Shown here piece after piece: positions 1 through 8,593 of a stretch of 64,000 nucleotides of DNA. Each line of letters opens with the position of its first letter. Position 1 is the stretch's first letter. The position numbers and the translations under genes are program-made. The stretch is from BOG-908 sp965198855 (GTDB lineage: Bacteria; Pseudomonadota; Alphaproteobacteria; Acetobacterales; Acetobacteraceae). Below the pieces are notes generated by a model. The model was not told the origin of the DNA, did not search any database, and saw only the letters and a program-made list of their open reading frames with translations. The stretch is from assembly GCA_965198855.1 (NCBI GenBank), contig CBDAPZ010000001.1, positions 1,240,001 through 1,304,000 on the forward strand, given 5' to 3'.

Positions 1-769
1 CATCGGAATGGCCGTCCAGCCCGAACTCAAAGGGAATAGTGATGCCGCAGAGGATCATCGGGCGCCCGGCCTTGAGCACATGCACGTCGTACCCGTTGCC
101 CACGCGCGGCAGCATCGCCGGAGAGAGAACACGCTCGAGGCGTTCGGCATCGGCCGCAAAGGTCATCTTGATGTTCTCCTCATGGCCGGGGACCAGTTTC
201 ACTTCATGGCCGGCCTGTTCTAGCAACCAGGCATCGTCGGTCGCCTCAGGTGCCGCGGCAGCGCGATGCAAGGCAAGCAAGGTCGCGAAATCGAAAGCCT
301 GCGGCGTCTGCGCTCGGAACAGGTTTTGCCGCGAAATAGTCGTTTCGATGATGCCGTTCTCGCCGCGCTTGAGCGTGTCGGCGACCGGCACGGCCGGGAT
401 AGCCCCGCGTGCGCCGGCAGCCAAGGCGGCGAGCAGTTCGCTGATGGTGCCGCTGGGAATGTGCGGTCGGGCGGCATCGTGGACGAGCACGATGTCCGGC
501 GCATGCGATACCAGCGCCTCCAAACCCGCACGCACGCTATCCTGTCGCGTTGTGCCGCCTGGAACGACACGCAGGTACGTCAAGCCTTCCAGCGCTGCGG
601 CAATTGGCTCGGACGCGCCGACCGGCTGCAGAAGCTCGACTTTCTCCAGCAGCTTTTCGGCCGCCCAGCGTATGATGGGTTTGCCAGCCAGACTTAAGAA
701 CTGCTTCGGGGTCGCTGCTCCGAAACGGCTACCAGAGCCAGCGGCGACCAGTATGGCGGCAATACGCAT
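1..769 (-). CDS. ispDF: IspDF bifunctional enzyme (MEP pathway), 3' part cut by window edge
   Basis: This minus-strand gene makes isoprenoid precursors by the non-mevalonate pathway. The IspD part makes CDP-methylerythritol from MEP and CTP, and the IspF part cyclises its phosphorylated product. Reading from 769, the protein opens MRIAAILVAAGSGSRFG, the IspD nucleotide-binding loop, followed by PKQF and HDAARPH. Near residue 236 it passes into an IspF start, GNGYDVHVL, and leaves the window at LDGHSD, so most of IspF is missing. Fusion of the two enzymes and a location beside dusB-ntrB-ntrC are common in alphaproteobacteria. The gene is divergent from dusB. The start is the ATG directly before the IspD motif; no clear ribosome site is seen upstream. 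Confidence 0.93.
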   Translation of the reverse strand, partial: MRIAAILVAAGSGSRFGAATPKQFLSLAGKPIIRWAAEKLLEKVELLQPVGASEPIAAALEGLTYLRVVPGGTTRQDSVRAGLEALVSHAPDIVLVHDAARPHIPSGTISELLAALAAGARGAIPAVPVADTLKRGENGIIETTISRQNLFRAQTPQAFDFATLLALHRAAAAPEATDDAWLLEQAGHEVKLVPGHEENIKMTFAADAERLERVLSPAMLPRVGNGYDVHVLKAGRPMILCGITIPFEFGLDGHSD

Positions 770-894
770 GCGCTGGCTTTGCTGGACGATTGTTACCGCG
801 TCAAGAAGCGCGATTTCCGCACGATGATAGATGCGCCACTCTCATGTGGAACTCAGCGGGTAGTTTTGCCGGATAGAACCCCACCCACTTAATG

Positions 895-962
895 AAAGTT
901 TTTTGCGTCCTTTTTCAAAAAAGAAGACCTTCATCTTTGAAAAAAGACGCAAAAAACTTTTA
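895..962. repeat. Dispersed AT-rich element, two facing arms (locus 1)
   Basis: Two arms of the dispersed element lie back to back (895-932 and 931-962). Together they form a hairpin of about 25 bp with one mismatch and a short loop. A core remnant, TTGCCGGATAGA, lies just upstream at about 865-876. The element sits between the divergent ispDF and dusB, so unlike most other copies it is not at a 3' end. Confidence 0.75.
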
Positions 963-1032
963 TTTCTTTTGTCGGGCAAGAAGGGCAACTTTGTGCATTG
1001 CAGCACGCCTTCTTTGCAGGTAGTTTGCCCAA

Positions 1033-2103
1033 ATGATGGGCAGTGAACACCACACTCAAAAATTGGCGCCGATTAGTCTCGGAAATGGCGTGTCTATCAA
1101 CGTACCGGTGATTTTGGCGCCCATGTCCGGCGTGACCGACCTGCCGTTTCGCCGACTGGCCAAACACCTCGGCACCGGCATGGTAGTCTCCGAAATGATC
1201 GCGTCCTGGGCGATGCTGCGGGAAAACCGCAACACGTTGCGCATGGCCGCCCTCGACGAAGGCACCGGCCCGCGTGCCATACAACTCGCCGGCTGCGAGC
1301 CGGCGGCCATGGCCGAAGCCGCCCGCATGTCGGCCGATCTCGGCGCGGACGTGATCGACATCAATTTCGGCTGCCCGGTCCGCAAGGTCGCCGTCGGCCA
1401 GCAGGCCGGCTCGGCCCTGATGCGCGACGAAGCTGCCGCCGCGCGCATCCTCGAAGCCACGGCCAAAGCCGTGAACGTGCCGGTGACGCTGAAAATGCGC
1501 ATGGGATGGGACCATCAAAGCCTCAACGCACCACGCATGGCGCAAATCGCGGAAGCCAGCGGCATACGCATGGTGACCGTGCATGGCCGCACTCGCCAGC
1601 AATTCTACACCGGCACCGCCGACTGGGATTTCGTCGCGAGCGTCAAACAGGCCGTCTCAATTCCGGTCATCGTCAATGGCGACATCCATAGTCCTGAGGA
1701 TGCCGCCGATGCGCGCGCGCGCTCCGGCGCCGACGGTGTGATGATAGGCCGCGCCTGCTATGGCCGCCCTTGGCTGCCCGCTCAGATTGCCCATTTTTTA
1801 AGCACTGGCAAATCTCTGCCTGAGCCGGACCTTTCTGCACAGAAGGGTATTCTGCTCGGCCACTACGAGGCGATGCTGACCCATTTCGGCGCGGATGCCG
1901 GACTGCGCTTGGCCCGCAAGCACGTCGCCTGGTATTCGCGCGGCCTGCCGGGATCCGCAGGCTTCCGCGCACAGATCATGCGCTTGAGCGATGCTCCTTC
2001 GGTAATTGCCCTCATTGAAGGTTTTTACGCCCCGCTGATCGAAGCCGGGATCGTGCGCGAGACCGCTGTTGCGCCGGACATGCCCGAAGCGATAGCCGCA
2101 TGA
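1033..2103 (+). CDS. dusB: tRNA-dihydrouridine synthase DusB
   Basis: This is an FMN-dependent, NADPH-using enzyme that reduces uridine to dihydrouridine in tRNA. The FMN-site motif APMSGVTDLPFR is at residues 29-40. The catalytic cysteine is Cys114 in NFGCPVRK, HGRTR is at 184-188, and the phosphate-binding segment MIGRACYGRPW is at 237-247. The length of 356 residues is usual for the family. The start is the first of two tandem ATGs. The stop overlaps the ntrB start (ATGA), so the two are translationally coupled. DusB ahead of nitrogen-regulation genes is a recurring arrangement in alphaproteobacteria. Confidence 0.96.
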   Translation: MMGSEHHTQKLAPISLGNGVSINVPVILAPMSGVTDLPFRRLAKHLGTGMVVSEMIASWAMLRENRNTLRMAALDEGTGPRAIQLAGCEPAAMAEAARMSADLGADVIDINFGCPVRKVAVGQQAGSALMRDEAAAARILEATAKAVNVPVTLKMRMGWDHQSLNAPRMAQIAEASGIRMVTVHGRTRQQFYTGTADWDFVASVKQAVSIPVIVNGDIHSPEDAADARARSGADGVMIGRACYGRPWLPAQIAHFLSTGKSLPEPDLSAQKGILLGHYEAMLTHFGADAGLRLARKHVAWYSRGLPGSAGFRAQIMRLSDAPSVIALIEGFYAPLIEAGIVRETAVAPDMPEAIAA

Positions 2104-3266
2104 GGCTTCCGCTCGCCCGCTCGCGCGCCAAACTCAACGTGGTCGCTACGATGCCGGACGCGGCGGCCATGCTCTCCGCCCTGCCGGTCGCCTGCGTGCT
2201 GATCAACGCGGAAAATCGCTTCGTCTACGCCAACCCGGCCGCGGAAGCCTTCTTTGCCATTTCGATAACGCAACTCCGCCAGATCTCGCTGTGGGATCTG
2301 GTGCCGAAAGACAGCCCGCTATTCGCGCTGATCGAACAGGTGCGCTCCGGCGAGCTCATGGTATCCGACCACGATCTCACTTTCGATAGCCCGCGCCTGC
2401 ATCGTCGTGGCGTCACCGTGCAGGGCACGCCGATCTCTGAAGCCTCCGACTGCGTGCTCCTGACCTTGCAGGATGAATCCGCCGCCCGCACGCTCGACCG
2501 TCAGTTGAATTTCCGCTCTGCCGCCCGCTCGGTGTCCGGCATGGCGGCGATCCTTGCGCATGAAGTGAAAAACCCGCTTTCCGGCATACGCGGCGCCGCC
2601 CAATTGCTGGAAAACTCGGTCGAGGAAAACGACCGCGAACTCGCAGTCCTGATCCGCGACGAGGCTGACCGCATACGCGCCCTCGTCGACCGCATGGAAG
2701 CGTTCGGCGAGAAACCCATCCAGCGCGACGCCGTGAACATCCATCGCGTGCTCGAGCATGTGCGCCGCCTCGCACAGACCGGCTTCGCTGCCCATCTGCG
2801 CATAAACGAGACGTACGACCCCTCGTTGCCGCCGGTCTGGGGCAACCGCGACCAACTCGTCCAGGTAATGCTGAATTTGGTGAAGAACGCTGCCGAAGCA
2901 CTCACCGAACGCAGCGATTCCGGCGAGATCACGCTGATCACCGCGTTCCAGCACGGCGTGCGCGTCTCGGTGCCCGGCACCAAACGGCGTGTGCATCTGC
3001 CGCTCGTGGTCACCGTGCGCGATACCGGCGGCGGCATCCCGGAAGACATCCGAGATAACCTGTTCGACCCGTTCGTCACCACCAAGCCGAGCGGCTCTGG
3101 CCTGGGGCTTGCACTCGTCGCCAAGATCATCGGCGAGCATGGGGGACTGATTGAAGTGGACAGCCGGCCGGGCAAAACGGATTTCCGGGTCTTCCTGCCT
3201 ATCTTCCTCGAAGACCGCTTCGATTCTCCCGTCCTCGAAATGCCAGCCGAGATTAGTCGCGACTGA
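2100..3266 (+). CDS. ntrB: Nitrogen regulation sensor kinase NtrB (GlnL)
   Basis: This cytoplasmic histidine kinase phosphorylates or dephosphorylates NtrC according to nitrogen status, in other bacteria through PII. It has a PAS domain at about residues 20-120 and no membrane segment. The phospho-acceptor is His154 in AHEVKNPLSGIRGAAQLL. The ATP-binding domain has the N box NLVKNAAEAL (259-268), DTGGGIPE near 307 and SGSGLGLALV near 331. It overlaps dusB by 4 nt and is followed 49 nt later by ntrC, giving one operon. No ntrYX pair follows; a convergent metallophosphoesterase ends the unit. Confidence 0.94.
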   Translation: MRLPLARSRAKLNVVATMPDAAAMLSALPVACVLINAENRFVYANPAAEAFFAISITQLRQISLWDLVPKDSPLFALIEQVRSGELMVSDHDLTFDSPRLHRRGVTVQGTPISEASDCVLLTLQDESAARTLDRQLNFRSAARSVSGMAAILAHEVKNPLSGIRGAAQLLENSVEENDRELAVLIRDEADRIRALVDRMEAFGEKPIQRDAVNIHRVLEHVRRLAQTGFAAHLRINETYDPSLPPVWGNRDQLVQVMLNLVKNAAEALTERSDSGEITLITAFQHGVRVSVPGTKRRVHLPLVVTVRDTGGGIPEDIRDNLFDPFVTTKPSGSGLGLALVAKIIGEHGGLIEVDSRPGKTDFRVFLPIFLEDRFDSPVLEMPAEISRD

Positions 3267-3315
3267 TCGGCTAAAGGCTTCGGCTACCACCCACTGAAAA
3301 CTGGCGACTAACCCA

Positions 3316-4767
3316 ATGGCATCCCCGCCCACCGTGCTTGTGGCCGATGACGACCGTTCCATCCGTACTGTTCTGACGCAGGCGCTCGGGCGCTCCGGCT
3401 ACCAGGTTCGCGCCACCGGCTCGGCCGCCATGCTGTGGCGCTGGGTGGAGGAAGGCGAGGGCGACCTGGTGATCACCGATGTGGTGATGCCGGACGATAA
3501 CGGCCTGGACCTGCTGCCGCGCATAAAACGCCAACGGCCTGAATTGCGGGTGATCGTGATGAGTGCGCAATCCACGCTGATCACCGCGGTGAAGGCAGCG
3601 CAGCGCGGCGCGTTCGAATATCTGCCCAAACCGTTCGACCTTGCCGAACTGCTCGCCGTCGTCGGCCGCGCCTTGGCGGTGCCTGAGGCGCCGGGCGAAG
3701 TGGTGGTCGAAGCGCGGGACGCGGAAGAAAAACTGCCGCTCATCGGCCGCAGCCAGGCGATGCAGGAAATCTATCGCACCATCGCGCGGCTCACCACCAC
3801 GGACCTGACCGTGATGGTCAACGGCGAAAGCGGCACCGGCAAGGAACTGGTGGCGCGCGCGCTGCACGATTACGGGCGGCGCAGGGCGGGGCCCTTCGTC
3901 GCCATCAACATGGCGGCTATCCCGCGCGAGCTTATCGAAAGCGAGCTGTTCGGGCATGAGCGCGGCTCGTTTACCGGCGCGCATAACCGTAGCCAGGGGC
4001 GTTTCGAACAAGCCGCCGGCGGCACCTTGTTTCTCGACGAGATCGGCGACATGCCGCCGGAAGCCCAGACACGATTGTTGCGTGTTCTGCAGGAAGGCGA
4101 ATTCACCAGCGTCGGCGGCCGGCAGCCGATCCGCGCCAATGTGCGCATCGTTGCGGCAACCCATCGTGATCTGCGCCAGGCCATTCGCGCCGGCCAGTTT
4201 CGCGAGGATCTGTTCTATCGCCTTAACGTGGTGCCCATACGGCTACCGCCTTTGCGCGAGCGCGCCGAGGACATTGCCGTTCTCGCCAGGCATTTTCTCG
4301 ATCGTGCGCGTGAGTCCGGATTGCCCGCCAAATCGCTGGATCAAGGTGCGATCGACGCGCTGCGCATGTATCGCTGGCCGGGCAATGTGCGTGAGCTGGA
4401 AAATCTCATGCGCCGGCTTGCAGCGCTGACACCGCAGGAAGTGATCAACGGCGATGTCATTGCCGCCGAACTCACTGAGCCGGCCGGACATGCCTCCGAG
4501 AGCGATCATCACACGGGTAGCGAAGATTTGGGGCAGGCAGTTGAACGTCATATTCGTCAGGTGCTGGCTGGGAGCACGGACGGCATGCCGACACGCGATA
4601 TCTACGATCAGGTGCTTGCCGAAGTGGAACGGCCATTGATTAAATTGACGCTGGCGGCGACGCGCGGAAATCAGATCAAAGCGGCGGCAATGCTGGGGTT
4701 GAACAGGAATACGTTGCGTAAAAAGATCAAAGATCTGGATATACCGGTGGTGCGTGGAATAGGGTAA
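3316..4767 (+). CDS. ntrC: Nitrogen regulator NtrC, sigma54 activator
   Basis: This response regulator activates sigma54 promoters under nitrogen limitation. The receiver has the acidic pocket DDD at 11-13, the phosphorylated Asp55 and Lys105. The AAA+ domain has Walker A GESGTGKE (170-177), the sigma54-contact loop in the form GSFTGA (217-222, usual form GAFTGA) and Walker B FLDEIGD around 239-245. A Fis-type helix-turn-helix occupies the last 30 residues. The stop codon runs straight into a dispersed repeat arm (TAAGGAAGCAG), which probably ends the dusB-ntrBC transcript. The Ser in GSFTGA occurs in some family members and is not expected to abolish activity. Confidence 0.96.
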   Translation: MASPPTVLVADDDRSIRTVLTQALGRSGYQVRATGSAAMLWRWVEEGEGDLVITDVVMPDDNGLDLLPRIKRQRPELRVIVMSAQSTLITAVKAAQRGAFEYLPKPFDLAELLAVVGRALAVPEAPGEVVVEARDAEEKLPLIGRSQAMQEIYRTIARLTTTDLTVMVNGESGTGKELVARALHDYGRRRAGPFVAINMAAIPRELIESELFGHERGSFTGAHNRSQGRFEQAAGGTLFLDEIGDMPPEAQTRLLRVLQEGEFTSVGGRQPIRANVRIVAATHRDLRQAIRAGQFREDLFYRLNVVPIRLPPLRERAEDIAVLARHFLDRARESGLPAKSLDQGAIDALRMYRWPGNVRELENLMRRLAALTPQEVINGDVIAAELTEPAGHASESDHHTGSEDLGQAVERHIRQVLAGSTDGMPTRDIYDQVLAEVERPLIKLTLAATRGNQIKAAAMLGLNRNTLRKKIKDLDIPVVRGIG

Positions 4768-4893
4768 GGAAGCAGTTCTTTTTTGAAAAAAAGAACCAAA
4801 AAACGTGTATGTTTATGGCATGCGTTGCCGGATAGATCCGCGGCAGCCGCATAAAAGTCTTTTGCTTCTTTTCTCCAGAAAAGAAGACCTTCC
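4767..4893. repeat. Dispersed element, full copy between convergent genes (locus 2)
   Basis: The left arm (4767-4806) starts at the ntrC stop codon. The right arm (4853-4893) ends at the stop codon of the convergent metallophosphoesterase. Between them lies the core with TTGCCGGATAGATCCGCGGC. The left arm is the GTTC subtype and the right arm the CTTC subtype. Each arm is a hairpin flanked by A/T runs, as expected of a terminator read in both directions. Confidence 0.82.
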
Positions 4894-6473
4894 TAGAAAT
4901 TGCAAGCTAGACTGCGAGGCGCCAGCTTGATCTGGCACGTCCCGGCTTTCGTCGTACCAAGCTTGTAGATATCGGCCTGAAAGCCCGTGATCTGCCCGGT
5001 GTTGCTGCTGCTGGCGTGTAGAACGGCAAAACCGAACTCGTCATGTGTGGCGGCCGACTGCGCCACCACCTTGCCTTTCGTGCCATCGAAATGTCCGATG
5101 GTGAAGACGGCCGCCTGCTCTGTGAAGGCTGGAAGATCAACGTTCCCCGCAGGCACCTTGCCCGTTTCTACATCCGGATCCAGCGCCGTGCCGCTCATGC
5201 CTACAATCAGTTGCGGCGCGTAATAGACGCTGTCCTGCAGATCGATGAACTGCGCCTGATGTACGTGCCCGGAGAGGAACAACCCAATACTGGCTGGAAC
5301 GCCATGCGTAAATGCGCTGGCAGCCGAGGTGCCGCCCGAGAACACCGCCTGCTCGGTCATGCTGCCCCAATTATGCACCGTGCCCGGTGCCTTCTCGCCG
5401 CCCGCCGCCAGCCCGAAACTCGGCCGATGGGTGACAAAGATGTTCATGCTGTGCGGATCGAGCGTCGATAGCAGTTGCGTCAAATCCCGATCGTAGTTCT
5501 GCGCGATGGCGGCATCCATCACGCTGTCTTTGGGATAACTGCTGTCGTGGACCAGGAAATTGATACTGCCCGTCTTTACCACATAGCTCTGCTCGAAATC
5601 GGCGGTGTAGTTCGCGCCATCCCCGTTGACGGGTAGGCCGGTCGCTGTGCATGCCATCTGCTTTGCGTCGAAAGGATGCGGATCGAGCAGCGCATACCAT
5701 CCGCGGGCACCACGTCCACAACTCTCGTGGTTGCCGCGTGTCAGAATGATCGGCGCCGACTGCAGCAGGGTTTTCATGGGATAAAATACGTCGGCGTTCC
5801 AGCCATCGAAGTCGTCGCCCCAAGGCTCTCCCGAGACTTTGCCCGGCTTCGTTCGATAGAGGAAATCACCGACATGCACGATCACGTCGGGCGCAAACGC
5901 GGCCTCGTACCCTGAGAGATAAGCGCTGGGGAACGCCATCGGATCGGTGCAGCTTTGCCGCGTGTTCCGGCACCCGGTATCACCCACCACCAGGAAAACC
6001 TTCGGCTGCGCCACCGGCAGCTTCAGCGCCACGCTGCCGATGGCAGCGTTCCGATGTCCCGCCGGCACCACGATCTCGCATTCCGCCCATTGCGTGGTCG
6101 CCTTCGCGGTACCGTCGGCGAAACGCGCGGCCTCGGTTTGTGCGGGATCGACAAAATAGGCCGGCTGGTCGGCGCCGGTCGGCAGTGCGCCAAGCGTGCC
6201 CGCGGCGAAACGCACGCGCATCGGCAACGCCGTCCCGCCATCCAGGCTCAGCGTTGGGCAGGCGCCGTCGCTGACGATGCTGCGCGCGAGAATGGTCGGT
6301 GTCGTGCTGGCCGGCTGGTCCCCATAGCGTCCCGCCGCCAACGCTGCGGCCGAGCTGCCGGGGCCAAGCTGTATCCAGCTTATGACCACGCTTTGCGCCT
6401 GTGCCGCACCCGGCGCTGCTGCCAGAAACCCGCCCGCCGCAGCCGCCAGAAAAAGTCGCGTGTCACCACGCAT
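4893..6473 (-). CDS. Exported metallophosphoesterase
   Basis: This is a calcineurin-type phosphoesterase. The chosen ATG at 6473 has AAGGAG seven bases upstream and starts a typical signal peptide ending GAAQAQS, so the protein (about 526 residues) should be periplasmic or secreted. A longer in-frame start at 6533 would put 20 odd residues before this signal and is less likely. The metal-binding motifs appear in order: VVGDTG, HVGDFLYR, TRGNHES, a VTHRP segment and GHVHQAQF. About 170 residues precede the catalytic domain and resemble no domain I can name. The substrate is unknown; phosphomonoesterase, phosphodiesterase or purple-acid-phosphatase-like activity are all possible. It is convergent with ntrC and divergent from a lipoprotein gene. 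Confidence 0.8.
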   Translation of the reverse strand: MRGDTRLFLAAAAGGFLAAAPGAAQAQSVVISWIQLGPGSSAAALAAGRYGDQPASTTPTILARSIVSDGACPTLSLDGGTALPMRVRFAAGTLGALPTGADQPAYFVDPAQTEAARFADGTAKATTQWAECEIVVPAGHRNAAIGSVALKLPVAQPKVFLVVGDTGCRNTRQSCTDPMAFPSAYLSGYEAAFAPDVIVHVGDFLYRTKPGKVSGEPWGDDFDGWNADVFYPMKTLLQSAPIILTRGNHESCGRGARGWYALLDPHPFDAKQMACTATGLPVNGDGANYTADFEQSYVVKTGSINFLVHDSSYPKDSVMDAAIAQNYDRDLTQLLSTLDPHSMNIFVTHRPSFGLAAGGEKAPGTVHNWGSMTEQAVFSGGTSAASAFTHGVPASIGLFLSGHVHQAQFIDLQDSVYYAPQLIVGMSGTALDPDVETGKVPAGNVDLPAFTEQAAVFTIGHFDGTKGKVVAQSAATHDEFGFAVLHASSSNTGQITGFQADIYKLGTTKAGTCQIKLAPRSLACNF

Positions 6474-6628
6474 GGCAAAACTCCTTCTTCCCGGCGCCGG
6501 AGCGACGGTCCTTTGTAGCACGGAACGCAGCACGGCATGGGCGTTATCAGCAAGTGTTACCGTCGCAAGAAAGCCACTGCACCTCCGCGCGGCACTGGGT
6601 TACCATGCGGCCGTCTCGGAGTGTCTGG

Positions 6629-6964
6629 ATGCGCGTATTTCGATCGGCCGCCTTCGCCAATCTTCTGCTCGGATGTGCCCTCGTGGCTGGCTGCGCCGCC
6701 TCACCCTGGCAGAGCGGTGCGGTGACTCATCAGCCCGAAGCCCTTCTGGACGCCTATCTGATCGCTCACGGCATGGCCACCAGCTACGCCCAGAGCGACG
6801 AGGCGCGCGCCGATGTGGTGATGCAGTTGCGCAGCCTCGATAACAGGGCTGCCCAATCCATCCGTGAACTCGGCCATGCCAGCTTCGGCAATGTCGAGGC
6901 CACCGTGGAGGCCGTCGCTGCCCTCACCGACTATGCGGCGCGCCAATCCACCAAGCCACAGTGA
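6629..6964 (+). CDS. Small lipoprotein, function unknown
   Basis: The product of about 111 residues begins with a lipoprotein signal, MRVFRSAAFANLLLG, and the lipobox LVAGC, so it should be lipid-anchored after cleavage before the cysteine. An in-frame ATG 24 nt upstream (6605) is equally possible. The mature part is largely helical and Ala/Asp rich, with no recognised domain. It reads toward the downstream ABC ATPase gene, which starts 34 nt after the stop, so the two may share a transcript. I do not recognise the family. Confidence 0.6.
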   Translation: MRVFRSAAFANLLLGCALVAGCAASPWQSGAVTHQPEALLDAYLIAHGMATSYAQSDEARADVVMQLRSLDNRAAQSIRELGHASFGNVEATVEAVAALTDYAARQSTKPQ

Positions 6965-6998
6965 CACTCTTTTTGATGACGGAATCGGCCAGGCCCGA

Positions 6999-8063
6999 AT
7001 GACCGGGCTGTCAGTGCGTGGCCTGACGGTGCGGCGCGGCAGCCGCCTCGTGCTGGAGGATGTCTCCTTCTCCGCAGCCATGGGTGCCGTCACCGCCATT
7101 CTGGGACCGGCCGGCGTGGGCAAGACCTCGCTGCTTTCCGCGATGGCCGGCCTCATAAGCAGCGAGCGCGGTGCGGTATTCCTGGGGGGCACCGAGTTGA
7201 CGGCGCGGGCCGCACGACGGCGGATCGGGTTTCTCGCGCCTGGCACCGTGTTGCCGCAGGCACGCAATGTCCTCTCCGCCGTGCAGCGCTGTGTCGGCCG
7301 GTCACGGCGCAGCGCCGGTTCAGGCGCCCTCGCGGCCTTGGCGCCCGGGCTGGCCGATGCCGCAATCGCCTCGCTCTCACATGGCCAATCGCTGCTCGCA
7401 CTTGCGGCTGCAAGGCATCTGCCGGCAGGCGAGGTGCTTCTCGTCGACGAGGCAGGTATTGGGCTGGACGACGCTGCGATGCAGCGTGCCGCGGCACATC
7501 TGCATCTGCTCGCCGCCGATGGCCGTGCGGTGCTGTTCGCCACGCGTTCGCCCGCCATGGCGCTGCTGGCCGACCACCTGGTGCTGCTCTCCGGCGGCCA
7601 GGTGATACAGGCTGGCACGCCCGCCAGCCTCTATGCGGAGCCGTGCCGGGCCGACGCGGCGCTTCTCACCGGCATGGCGAACATCTTTCGAGGCCGCATC
7701 CGCGAACTGCGCCAGGGTGGCTTCATCTGGGCCGAAGGCGGCCGCTTCCTGCAAGAAGCCGACCCAGAAATGCCGCGCCCCACCCTCGGCGACGCAGTGA
7801 CGATCTGCCTGCGGCCGGAGCGCGTGCGATTGCTTGGCGCCGGCGAGACGGCCGACAACATGATCGACGCGGACATCATCGATGTGCGCTCCGCGGGTCC
7901 GTTGCTACAGGTGCGGGTGCAATCCCCCTTGGGGGGGATCATGGCGCTGGTGCCGAGTTGGCGCCCTGGCCTGTTTTATCCGGCGGCCGGCCAGCAGGGG
8001 CGTGTTGGCTGGTCGGGAGGAGCAGGGTGGGTGTTGCCATATGGTGGCAGCACGGGTCCATAG
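6999..8063 (+). CDS. Orphan ABC ATPase of the sugar/polyamine-importer type, degenerate
   Basis: This 354-residue protein has the layout of a PotA/UgpC-type importer ATPase: a nucleotide-binding domain followed by a TOBE-like C-terminus (about residues 235-350). Walker A GPAGVGKT (36-43) and Walker B VLLVDE (to Glu151) are intact. Other catalytic elements are changed. The signature is LSHGQ (126-130) instead of LSGGQ, the Q-loop region reads FLAPG with no glutamine, and the H-loop histidine is Arg182 (TRSPA). No permease or binding protein lies nearby. It may bind ATP without normal hydrolysis, act with a distant partner, or be decaying. The start at 6999 is the ATG next to the domain. Confidence 0.75.
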   Translation: MTGLSVRGLTVRRGSRLVLEDVSFSAAMGAVTAILGPAGVGKTSLLSAMAGLISSERGAVFLGGTELTARAARRRIGFLAPGTVLPQARNVLSAVQRCVGRSRRSAGSGALAALAPGLADAAIASLSHGQSLLALAAARHLPAGEVLLVDEAGIGLDDAAMQRAAAHLHLLAADGRAVLFATRSPAMALLADHLVLLSGGQVIQAGTPASLYAEPCRADAALLTGMANIFRGRIRELRQGGFIWAEGGRFLQEADPEMPRPTLGDAVTICLRPERVRLLGAGETADNMIDADIIDVRSAGPLLQVRVQSPLGGIMALVPSWRPGLFYPAAGQQGRVGWSGGAGWVLPYGGSTGP

Positions 8064-8283
8064 ATCTGAAAAGGCCGCAAAGTCGCCCGCGGGGAATGAG
8101 CAGTCTGCGCCCGTGCCCACCGGCATTACCGGCAGGCTACACCATCGCAGCACCGCACGCTGAGCGTGGTCATTGCGATAGAACACAAATAATATTGCAG
8201 GTGCGCTACTCCGCGGGTTCGCGGCAATCTCGGCGAAACCATCCACGCCGCAATGCTTTGCAGCTCAAAAGAGGGAGAAAACC
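8064..8283. other. Intergenic stretch, nothing clear
   Basis: These 220 bases between the ABC ATPase and a 69-residue gene hold no convincing gene, repeat arm or strong hairpin. The stretch should contain the promoter of the downstream small gene, but I cannot place it. Confidence 0.4.
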
Positions 8284-8493
8284 ATGTCGCATTTCCGCAT
8301 CGAGACCGTGTCCGACCCTGCCACCGGCATGATCTGTGCGGAAGCGTTTTCGGAGCCGGGCGCGAGCCTCATCGTCCGCTCTGAACCTATTTTCAAAACG
8401 CATGGTGAGGCGGAGGAAGCGATCATCTCGATGATCAAGCGTGCCTGGCCCGACCGGAACCCCGAAGCGTTAGATGCCTCCATCGGCGTGTAG
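8284..8493 (+). CDS. Conserved-looking small protein, 69 residues
   Basis: A small soluble protein with a good ribosome site (AGGGAG, seven bases before the ATG). The sequence starts MSHFRIETVSDP and ends with a helix rich in Ile, Met and Ala. Codon use matches the neighbours and the composition looks like a folded alpha/beta protein. It has no signal peptide or membrane segment. I do not recognise a family. It stands alone, 100 nt ahead of the bicupin gene. Confidence 0.6.
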   Translation: MSHFRIETVSDPATGMICAEAFSEPGASLIVRSEPIFKTHGEAEEAIISMIKRAWPDRNPEALDASIGV

Positions 8494-8593
8494 AATGAGC
8501 AGGGTTGCAGCGCCGCTGTTGGCGTAGCACCCGTACATGCTAGCCTCCTCTCCAAACCAGCGCGTTGCGCCGGAATCATAGGAGGAGGACAAA

